Below, one piece after another: positions 21,841 to 30,843 of a stretch of 47,127 bases of DNA. The stretch is from Phoronis australis. Lineage: Eukaryota > Phoronida > Phoronidae. Under the pieces are notes generated by a model, which did no database searches, was not told the origin of the DNA, and saw only the letters and a list, made by a program, of their open reading frames with translations. The stretch is from contig NMRA01000307.1 of the NCBI GenBank assembly GCA_002633005.1, positions 1 through 47,127 of the forward strand. Reading direction: 5' to 3'. Position 1 is the first letter of the stretch; each line of letters starts with the position of its first letter. Both the position numbers and the translations under genes were made by a program.

Positions 21841-22291
21841 ACAGGTATATCATAGAATCGTACACGCGAGCACCGCACATTACGCACAAACCACTTACGA
21901 ACATACATGTATGAATCGTGCATACGAACCCATGGATCATGCATACAGTGTACGAACCCAAAAATCACGCATGCTAAAAACATGGGCACTAGTCACTCAA
22001 ATCATGCATACAAACACAAATCATATGCACTTGCATCCGAATCATATGAACCACCAAACGAAGTGTTCGTGCGCGTGTTTCGATGCTCGTGTGTATGATT
22101 TTGTGTTCGTATGTACTAGCGGTACATGGTTTTGTGGTTCGTGCGCATGATTTTCGTTCGCATACAACATGTTTTGGTTCGTATGAATGATTCATGGGCT
22201 CGTATGCATGGTGATTCATAGATTCGTGGGAGATTCGTGGGGGATTCGTGCGTAATAAGCGATGCGCGTGCGTATGATTCTTTGGTACCCC
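21841..22291. repeat. Large foldback of degenerate minisatellite units in the lectin 3' region
   Basis: The left half carries repeats like CATACGAACCCATGGATCATG. The right half carries their reverse complement (GTTCGTATGAATGATTCATGGG). The ends also pair (AGAATCGTACACGCG with CGCGTGCGTATGATTCT). The centre is near 22065. It lies about 60 bp past the lectin stop and before the first AATAAA (22685), so it would sit in the 3' UTR and form a long imperfect hairpin. Confidence 0.75.
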
Positions 22292-22299
22292 TGAATTAG

Positions 22300-24210
22300 G
22301 ACCATCCCGGATTACACAGCGTTAGAGCTCTCCTTCGTCCTGGACACCGCGCGTTGTAAGTTTTCATTGAGTTTTAAAATGTCAGACGCATTTTCACAGG
22401 TCATATCGATTTCGACTTTTGAAAAGTCCTGGAAAGGGAATTGTGTTCGGCTAAAAATTACCCCGATGAAGTTGCTAATGTCCAATTGATGCGCATTTTC
22501 TTGTCTTCGGTTGATCTCGGGAAGGTGTTGAGCTTAATTCGCGCATTCACGGATATTTTTTTACGTTTATTCAACATTTTCCCGTCGGAGATGCAGCACA
22601 CGTCACATCAGTAATACTTTGTTGTCAATGGAGATACAAATAGAGCATTCCAGCCGACAATACAGTACGTCTAAATAATTCAACAATAAATGACACGTTA
22701 AACTCCAGTGGGGCAAACACTCGATTCTGCAAAATTGCGTGGCGGATATTAGCACATGCGTGTAGATGAAATGTGAGTTGCTGTGAAATTCGGATGACTC
22801 TCTTCATTGACGCTGCCAAAAATATGACAGAAGGGTGTATGCATAAACCATTAGAAAATCATTGATTGAAGCTCGACAGCCGCGTCTATGAAGAAAATTG
22901 TCATTGAAATACATGTACATGTACGGGCCTCGCGTTGCTCGAATGAAAGAAAACAGTCGCGCTGTGTCCCACGCAACCTGTCACCTGGGCAACCCCCTAC
23001 GTCGTCGGAATCAGTAGCATTATCACAAGTCAGTTACTGTTTGAACGGGAAAAGTGTGTAGCATGAATGTAAAATGTTACTGATTGATTACGTTAAATTC
23101 TGCCGTGGTGACAGGAAGCAGGATTGGTGTTGCACTATTAAAAATAACGAATGCAGTAATAAAATTGATTGTGTACTTATAAATTCCTTATATGGGAATT
23201 TTAAAGTTCAACATTTTTGTTGTTGCCCGAAGGAAAGTGGGCGTGGTCGGACTCGGGAAGAAAAGGTATTGATTTACTGCGTAGCCAAGCGTCTTACTTT
23301 GTTACAAAGACCTGTGTACGCGTGTCTTAAATCATTTCAGAGTAATGGGGCCTTCAGGCATAGATACATGTATCTGGATTGTCCCGAAACGAACCCTTAA
23401 TGCGGAACTGTACGTTGTCCAAGCGCGCCGTCAAAGTCGAAACTGGCCACTACTTCGTTCTGTTTTGTGGTCATGTTAACGCTCTTTCGTCAAAGCAATG
23501 AAACCTCCAACAAGGCTAGAAGGGCTGTCACGGCATTCATAATCTGTTCACATTCTGACGTTTTTTAGCATTGCCATTTTTTCTAAGTATACATTCGAAA
23601 GCAAAACCCAATGCGCTTAGCCGAAATTCCATATAATAGTTGCGTTTCAATTAATCGTGTCTTAAAATAAAATAAATGTCGTGGTGAAAACGTCTCTAAG
23701 CCAAAAAACTTAGTAGCCACAACATTTTCTTGTCGCTGTTTCTCCTGCACGTATATATGTGTATAATTAGATTCAACATCCCGGTTGGTAACCCTGTCAC
23801 CGAATGCGTTGTGGTATAGTTGCATCTATTTGTATGAATCCTGTAAGCTGCATTCGCTTACTTTGTTTTCAGATTCAAGAGCATCTAGACGAAGGAGGGA
23901 TCCAGGAAAAAGATGCCACAAGAATGTAACAATGATGTGTAATTTTAGTTCAAAAAGGTAATAAATGCTAAAAACTTGTTCTTGTCGACATTTCCATAAA
24001 TGGAAAATTTGTATAGATATGTGGTTTGAGTATAACATACAGTTCCAGGCTCCAACTGGTGTATTCGGAATAAAACAATACAAGGGAAGTTGATAATTCG
24101 ATCTCAGCAGACACTACATTTCGAAGTCGACGCGGAGTCGAGTTAGATCATATGGTATCTGGTCCAAGTTTTGCCTCGACTGTGTTTGCATTTTTCCAGT
24201 TCCGAAATAA
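22300..24210. other. Intergenic, no recognised gene
   Basis: The longest open frame (23074-23400, 108 codons, plus) is Cys-rich but shows no signal peptide, splice context or known domain. I treat it as chance. No RNA gene or clear transposon ends were found in this stretch. Confidence 0.4.
22685..22690 (+). terminator. Candidate polyadenylation signal for the lectin gene
   Basis: This is the first AATAAA I see downstream of the lectin stop codon, about 900 bp away. If it is used, the 3' UTR includes the foldback at 21841-22291. Confidence 0.4.
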
Positions 24211-24214
24211 CTTA

Positions 24215-24373
24215 CAGTGGCGGATTTAGAGAAGGCCAAGGGGGCTATGCCCCCCCCCCCCCTAAAATTCTCCCAGAATAAATTTGGTAATTCGGGGTGT
24301 AAGTATCTGACGGGCAAATTCCTGGCTAATACTCTGCCCCGCTTCCCAACTCAAAAACCTGGATCCGCCCCTG
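24215..24373. mobile_element. Short non-autonomous element, CAGTGGCGGAT family, copy 1
   Basis: It begins CAGTGGCGGATTTAG and ends CTGGATCCGCCCCTG, which are inverted with respect to each other. The interior shares TTCTCCCAGA, a long C-run and CTCAAAAACCTGGATCC with three other copies in this window (25169, 40477, 45488). Confidence 0.8.
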
Positions 24374-24444
24374 GTCAAGGTTTTACAGCTCCAGCTGGAG
24401 CGTAGAACAGACATTACGTAGTACGTTTTGTTTGAGTAGACTTG

Positions 24445-24555
24445 CAGAAGCGGATCTAGGATATCACAAGGGGGGCCAACATTTTGTCCGGCTGTAAGCA
24501 TTGGCACAAACCACGATTGTAGATGCACATAGCACCGAATGGGGGAGGTCGGGAG
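24445..24555 (+). mobile_element. CAG(A/T)AGCGGATCTAGG repeat, one end
   Basis: CGGATCTAGGATATCACAAG, then CCAACATTTTGTCCGGCTGT and GCACCGAATGGGGGAGGTCGGGAG. The same words occur in reverse orientation at 29682-29786, so this is one end of a dispersed element. Confidence 0.75.
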
Positions 24556-25168
24556 AAAGCTATCGAGAAACAATCCTAATAAACTTCGGCGCGTGCATTA
24601 TACTCATGTAAACGACCCCGGCAAAAATTCCGAAGGTTACCGGAGTGGTAGGCCTACATTGACTTATTCAGTTCCGACAGTAGCGTGATTTTGAACTCCG
24701 GAGATGATTTGTGTGCGTTAAAGTTTCAGTCGCCCTTAGTTATCCGTAGGATTCACAAAGGGGCTCTAACATTAAGAATAAGACCGTTAGATATTTTTAG
24801 AAATGCCACTGCTTGAGAGAACGCTTGTCAGCCGTCCAGCCGGTTTCCGGATGTAGCGCAGCTTAGAAAACTCTAAAAATGTTACTCAGCTACTTTAAAA
24901 TTTGAATACACATCTTCGCCGAGTACAGAGATTTCATCGCTTACTTCTCTCCGAGCCAGTTCTAAATGTCGCCTTGTCTTTTACGCTGGCATTTTCCTCC
25001 GCGAAAATTCTACGTTTCAAATACTCACTTACTCATTGCTACGCGAGGCTACCTAACTTTATAAGCACCTCCTCGTGATGGTCACGTGACACAACAACTC
25101 ATTTCTCTGACTCCGGCATGTGTGCAAAAAGCCCATTAATTGGTCCAGTCTCATAAAGTTTACGTAAG

Positions 25169-25304
25169 CAGTGGCGGATTTAGGGTAGAGGGGTCAAGGG
25201 GGCCATGGCTCAATAAAATTATCACCGATTCCATTTGGCAGCTCGGGGGTGCGAATGTCTGCCTTTCCCTGGCCCCCTAACTCAAAATACTGGATCCGCC
25301 CCTG
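25169..25304. mobile_element. CAGTGGCGGAT family, copy 2
   Basis: Ends CAGTGGCGGATTTAG and CTGGATCCGCCCCTG, 136 bp apart. It lacks some of the interior C-run found in copy 1. No convincing target duplication is visible. Confidence 0.8.
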
Positions 25305-26028
25305 ACTTATATTAAAAAATTGCAATAACTTTTAAATTACTACTTGCCCCGGTTATGATACTTTTTCGATTTTTACAGAGTAGAATGCATTACCCTTCCG
25401 ATGATAGCAAAGTACTTTTTCAAAACGAAAAAAAAATTCTGGGTTCGACCACCCAACACAACAGGAACTGAACACCAATGCTATTTTAACATAATAAACA
25501 AAAGTACGCGTAACAATCCAAAAAAATTCAACGACCACTAACTACAAACAATAAATACACTACACATACAAACAAATCACGATATATTACTAAAAAACAA
25601 AATAATAAAGACTTTTCGAGCAAGCAATAGCACATTCAGTTTAAAGGAAAAAATGGCGGCGTTCAGAACAAGTTCCTGAAGTGACGAGCAGCAAATGTGG
25701 CTACGGAAATAACCAATGACAGTCGGTAATTATACGCTCACAGAGAAAGGTCAAATACTGTTAAAACATCGCGTTTGGCAAGAAAGGCGAAAAAATATAA
25801 CGAAAGGGTATCTAAAATAAGATTTTATTTAGTAAGTATTTTCGGATACTGGAACCACATTGGCATTTTAAGACAAGGACTTTAAATCTAAAGACTTTGG
25901 ACAAAAAGAAGTCATGACATTTATTTTCACCGCTAGGATCGTGCCTCGTTTTTGTCATCATCTCCTCTTGAATTTGGTATTGACAGTGATTGCTTTTCCC
26001 AAATTACACGGGGACATAATAATGACAG

Positions 26029-26291
26029 CATGTGTGCACCCAGCCAAAAATGGAAAACTCGAATTTTTCAGAAAGTGGACCCTTTACTAAGATTCACGGG
26101 GTACGTTCAGAGCTATGATTTGTGCATTCGCCGAATGTTTCTTGATTTTTAGTGGACTTTTATCTTGTTTTCTCCTTTTTTCGGAGGTTTTGTTCCTCGG
26201 GGGGGGGTCTGCTGGGCGAAATTTTTGCCTACTTCGCCAAACTCGGGGGGTCGTTCGAGCCTCCCCTGAGAACCCTCTGGATGCGCGCATG
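26029..26291. mobile_element. CATG-TIR MITE family, copy 1, with 5-bp target-site duplication
   Basis: The terminal inverted repeats are CATGTGTGCACCCAGCC and, on the other strand at the right end, CATGCGCGCATCCAGAG. GACAG directly flanks both sides (26024-26028 and 26292-26296). The interior carries GTGCATTCGCCGAAT and a CTACTTCGCC block shared with copies at 27121 and 28584. Confidence 0.8.
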
Positions 26292-27120
26292 GACAGCTCT
26301 AATTTGCTGGCTAACGTTTTTTTCTCATTGGGTTAGGGACTGGAATCTTTGCATAAACCTGCATAAGTCTATTGCTATCGAACGTAGTTGCAAACGCTAC
26401 GAAAAGATTGTCCAGGTTTTTTGAGCCTGTCAATATACGACGCTCGACGAATGTATCCCATAGAACAGCGTTTTTTCAATTTGGAAAGGCGCATCCACTT
26501 GGGGTTAGAGGCTGGTGGGGCACTACTGTAAAAGTATTTGGTTCATAGTTGTAAAATTTTTCTCTCAATGATGCTGTCTTGTTGTATAAACCGCAAGCCA
26601 TCAAAACCAAAAATATTTTTCGCCTTCTCTTGCTTCAATGGACCAAATGTAATGAGTGTAGGGAGAACCGCTGTGACGCCGCTGCCAAAACAAACACCAA
26701 CCTAGGCTCAAAGCATGGAATTGACAATCTGCAAAATTTGAAGTTCCTGCCGCTATGGGAAAAACTATTAGCAACAGTTTGGGGATAGTTTTGGGAGAAT
26801 CAGGCTTTGCATTTGAATACCAGGAATGTCCATGGACTTGTGCATGAGTAAGGCTTAGTGTAAGTCAAACTTGTTCTTTCAAATTTCATTTTTTCAATCC
26901 AATGATCATGCAGTTTGTATAACCACGCAAGCTACGGTGATAATCCGAAGTTTAATCTTACAGTCTTGCGTACAAGCTAATGGACCCATGAATGTAGGTG
27001 AAGTAAAGCATTTCCAAGAAATTTAAGTAAAGTGAAACGACACGACTGATATGCTGGATATTACGGTATAACTTTCAATCGTGCAAGGTCTTTTCAGAAT
27101 CAAACTGCCGCACTAATTAC

Positions 27121-27353
27121 CATGCGCGCACCCATCCTAAAACTGGGGGGCTCAAATTTTTGAGACCTCTGACCTTTTACTAAGATTCGCGAGCTACGCT
27201 CAGAGCTAGGAATTGTGCATTTGCCGAATTTTGGTATTCTATGTTTTTAGTGGAATTTTGTCTGTTTTCTACTTTTTTCAGAGTATTTGTTTCCCTCGGA
27301 AGCGGACCTTTTTGCCTACTTCGCCCCTTAGCCTCCCCTTGGGTGCGCCCATA
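27121..27353. mobile_element. CATG-TIR MITE family, copy 2, with 5-bp target-site duplication
   Basis: Left end CATGCGCGCACCCATCC, right end GGGTGCGCCCATA. The flanks ATTAC (27116-27120) and ATTAC (27354-27358) are identical. The interior (ACCTTTTACTAAGATTCGCG, GTGCATTTGCCGAATTTTGG, GCCTACTTCGCCC) matches copy 1. Confidence 0.8.
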
Positions 27354-28583
27354 ATTACAGGTATAAATAAATTGTCCCAACTTAGAAATTGTGACAACTT
27401 AGGACGTTGTGAATAATTCGGGCCTGCAAAGAGCTCTTTCGATGGTGTCATATGTCCAAATCCAAATATTGTTTTGGCATCTAACACATCATGTCTTTAC
27501 TTTAGCTTTGTACACATGTAGCCGTTCTACCGTACAGTTACTGCATAAAACTCGTTTATTACAAAAAGAGTATAATAATAGTTTCTCTGGACAATTTGCA
27601 TTGCGTTTTCTGACAAGCATAACCTTCAGATATGTTATCATAACGCATTCCTAAACCACGTTTCCGATGAGCACATACATGTAATATCAACATTTTTGAA
27701 GAAGCTTTGAAGCATCATTGACCAAGTATTTGCTGGGCCCACGCACATTCCAACATTGGGTTGATGCAATGTAAATTGTTAAAACGTTATTAACAAAGAC
27801 GCAGGCACGAAAGATCAGGAATTAAAATAGTGAGTTTTATCCACATCTTGTGCAAGTTTAACTATTTTTTTAAAAGCTAGGTGATTTCCAGTTAACCTAT
27901 GACAGGTGTGTAAATATGTCTGTCAAATTGACTGGCACCATTTTCAGTTTAGGAGTACATGTGCATTTTTTACAACTTCAATAGCGACTTAAAACTTGTT
28001 CAACGTTAGTTTCAAATTTAACTACCAGTTGTGGCTAAAAAGTTACATGTAACTAAGGTGGTTTAAAGTTGCATTTTATGTGATTAAAAGTAGTGTGTGT
28101 CTCCTCTTGGAAGTAGACATGTAGCTCCTATATGTACAGTCAACATAGCAAACAGAGGCTGGTGATCTTTTTACAATCCATGTAAAACATCGACCCAGCA
28201 CAACATACATGCATCCATGTAAATGTGGCGGCAGCGTATTCGTGTCAATTAAACAATGTAGTTCACAACGCGGTAAAGCCGTTGATTTGCATTCCAGGTG
28301 CAGAGGAAACGCCGGCAAGATCAAATTCACTATCGTGCCAAACGAGTAATACCTGTCTACTACCTGGATATGAGACCATTCAATACAAACAATGCCAACA
28401 TAGGAATTTAGAATAGGTAACACTAGTTACTGATCAAGATTAATCTTGCGAAGGACAGTATCGGAGCAAAACATACCAATTGCAATTGAAGACTTGCTCG
28501 TGGCGCTTATGTAAGGCCGTGGCTTAGCCTACTAGGTCGCCTTCAGCCGCGAAGCTATGGCGAGTCCTCACGAAATACCAGTA

Positions 28584-28815
28584 CATGCACCCATCCAACA
28601 AATGGGGAGGGCTCGAATATTTGAGGATGTGGACCTTTTAATATAAAAACAGGGTACATTAAGAGCTATGCTTTGTGCATTCGCCTAATTTTAATAGTTC
28701 CTGTCTTTTTAGTAGACTTCTGTCTCGTTTTCTACTTTTTCGGGCTTTTTGTTTCGCTGAGGCGGACTTTTTGTCCACTTCGCTAAATAGGGGGGCTCCT
28801 GCGAGCCCCCCCCCA
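28584..28815. mobile_element. CATG-TIR MITE family, copy 3, right end displaced
   Basis: The left end CATGCACCCATCC and the interior (GTGCATTCGCCTAATTTTAA, GTCCACTTCGC, GCGAGCCCCCCCC) match copies 1 and 2. The expected right terminus is missing here, but a sequence of that type (CCCCCCGGGTGCCGCGCGCATG) appears near 29788-29811. A later insertion may have split this copy. Confidence 0.65.
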
Positions 28816-29786
28816 ATCCCCATAGGCGGATTTAGGCGGGGCCCAGGGGGCCCGCCCCCCCCCCTTGGCTGCCGCAAAAAACAGTAAGAGCGTAGGGAAA
28901 TGTTGAGTTTATTAATTAACCCCGGTAATTAAAATTATACGGATGAAACAAGATTTAAATGTGTGCAGTTTTAGCGTTTCAAGTGTCATATTCTGAACAC
29001 GGCGCATTTGTAACGGAACTATGGCTAAGTATAGGCTCTCCCGCGATATCCCAGGCGACCGGCAGTGGCGCTGCGCACTACGACTCCTTTTCCGTCGTCT
29101 GCTCCACTGTGCAATGAAGAATATTTACTTCATTTTTTAAAGAAAATGGAACCTGAGTGACGATGAAAAAACAGAAGCTGCTGGTAAGATGTGAATTTTA
29201 ATCGAAGCCTTAGTGAATCACTCAGAAACTCGCAATACTCTCTTTGTCAAACCTTATCTTAGGACGATTTCCAAAGCAATCCCCGGCGTCATTATTGCCA
29301 ACACGAAAAACGGATTTGGTCTTTTGGGCATTTGAAGACTATTTTAAATACGACAAATTTGTTAAGAATTGACGGCACAAAATATAAAACGTGTAATAAG
29401 CATTACAAAAAGAAGTAGGTTTCGCGCACAAACGCTGTGGACCATAAACAAGTAGGTCTCTTAGTATACGATTTGTAGTTAATTCGTGGTGGTGTAGTGG
29501 TAATGCACGCGCGCTCTAACCGCCAGGTCGTGAGTTCGAATTTGTGTAACTTGCAATTTTTCCTGTTTGACACGTTCTCCGTTTTTTTTTTTTTTGCTTT
29601 TTTTGCCTTCTTTTCTTGGATAATACTTCAGGAATCAGGGAAAGTGCTTGATTTTTAGAGGTAAAAACAGAAAAATTTCCCCCCTCCCGACCTCCCCCCA
29701 TTCGGTGCTATGCGCATACTTTGCGCAAATGCTTACAGCCGGACAAAATGTTGGCCCCCCCTTGTGATATCCTAGATCCGCTACTG
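28816..29786. mobile_element. Possible nested element with GGCGGAT(T/C)TAGG ends
   Basis: The left end ATAGGCGGATTTAGGCGGGGCC and the right end, read on the minus strand (CAGTAGCGGATCTAGGATATCACAAG, 29786-29682), are inverted and both belong to the GCGGAT-type ends seen elsewhere. If they are partners, about 0.97 kb including the SINE-like unit was inserted into the CATG-TIR copy at 28584. The boundaries are approximate and the interior codes for nothing I recognise. Confidence 0.4.
29486..29600 (+). mobile_element. tRNA-derived SINE-like unit with pol III A and B boxes
   Basis: TGGTGTAGTGG (29490-29500) matches the pol III A box, and AGTTCGAATTT (29533-29543) matches most of the B box. The spacing is as in a tRNA, and a T-run at 29582-29595 could terminate transcription. 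The cloverleaf is imperfect (weak acceptor and anticodon pairing), so I call a tRNA-derived SINE head rather than a functional tRNA. Confidence 0.55.
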
Positions 29787-29996
29787 AGCCCCCCGGGTGC
29801 CGCGCGCATGTGGTAGGCCTAATGGGGTTATAAGTTGAGCAAAATTCGTCAACATTATTGTCTGAAATTAAAAATGCCATTTACTTATAAGATGCCCAGT
29901 ATTTCGTGTCGTCGCATTTAACATGTTTCGTTCCGATTGGGAAATCGGAGCTAGCAGTTCCCCTGGCGTCTCAAAATTTTATCTTCTTGTTTCTGT

Positions 29997-30075
29997 TGAC
30001 GTAAAGCGTGACGTCAACTTTCGATCAATGTCAGCCAATCAGACACCGTGTGACGAGCCATCTAAAAATAGCAAA
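29997..30075 (+). promoter_or_regulatory. Promoter of the BCL-2-family gene (CRE, CCAAT, TATA-like)
   Basis: A perfect cAMP-response element TGACGTCA lies at 30009-30016, preceded by a half-like TGACGTAA at 29998. A CCAAT box (CAGCCAATCAG) follows at 30032-30042 and a TATA-like CTAAAAATA at about 30062-30070. Transcription would start near 30090-30100, about 150 bp before the first ATG. CREB control would fit a survival gene, but that is inference. Confidence 0.55.
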
Positions 30076-30148
30076 GGCAGTTTTCACGGAGTTTGCCGAT
30101 TTAACGACCTCGTAGCGACGGCTTCCTCACTGGTTAGAAGGATCGGGA

Positions 30149-30169
30149 ATGTTCGTGGTCTTTTCTTAA
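30149..30169 (+). promoter_or_regulatory. Short upstream ORF in the presumed 5' leader
   Basis: ATG TTC GTG GTC TTT TCT TAA encodes six codons 81 bp upstream of the main ATG. It would be in the leader if transcription starts at the TATA-like box. The alternative is a 5' UTR intron ending at TTTCTTAG (30222), which would remove it. Confidence 0.3.
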
Positions 30170-30249
30170 ATTTCTCTGTGATTACCGTTGGTCGTGCTTT
30201 ACACTAGTTTTCATTTCTTAGCTTAAAGTGTCAAAGGCAAGACTGAGAC

Positions 30250-30843
30250 ATGAATAACCGCACTGGAGATGGACGGCTACACCAAAACGGATTGAATTTG
30301 TTCAGCTCACCAGGAAAGAATTCGAAATCCGGAATCAACATGGCTGACAACAAAATTTCATCATTTGCGCCCGATAAAAGATCAGCTACGCTACCCAACG
30401 ATCAAGCCACGCAGACAAACGAGGAAGATACGCCCCCTGATGAAGTTAGTCACATTGCCGAGATTTTGGGAAACGACATTGTGAAATATTTAGCGAAGCA
30501 CCAGGATGATTATCCAAACAAGTATTCAAAATATTGTAAAACTCTGAGAAGGACAGCAGACGAGTTGGCCTCCAGGCATGAGATTTTGTTTAACGGTATG
30601 GTCAACAAGTTAAAAATTTACGAAAACAATAGCTATGACTCGTTCAGGAGTATTATAAATGAAATATTCAGGGACGGTCAAATTAATTGGGGAAGAATCG
30701 TCACCGTTTTCACCTTTGGTGGCAAAATGGCGAAATATTACCATGATCATGGACATGAACTTGATTCTGAGCGTGTTGCTGAATATCTTGGAAGTTATGT
30801 TGGAAGGAAGCTTGGCAAGTGGATTCAAGAAAATGGTGGATGG
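30250..30843 (+). CDS. BCL-2-family gene, exon 1 (N-terminus through BH1 and start of BH2)
   Basis: 198 codons ending in Trp at the donor GTAGGT (30844), phase 0. The open frame runs 12 codons into the intron before stopping, but the BH2 motif continues only after splicing. It has clear coding character over its whole length. Confidence 0.9.

Noticed and set aside
23074-23400. 108-codon Cys-rich plus-strand frame, considered as a secreted peptide gene
   Set aside because: It has no signal peptide, no splice context, no poly(A) signal at a sensible distance and no recognisable Cys pattern.
29923-30207. 94-codon plus-strand frame upstream of the BCL-2-family gene
   Set aside because: It covers the CRE, CCAAT and TATA-like boxes, ends before the real start and has no domain, so it is a shadow over the promoter.
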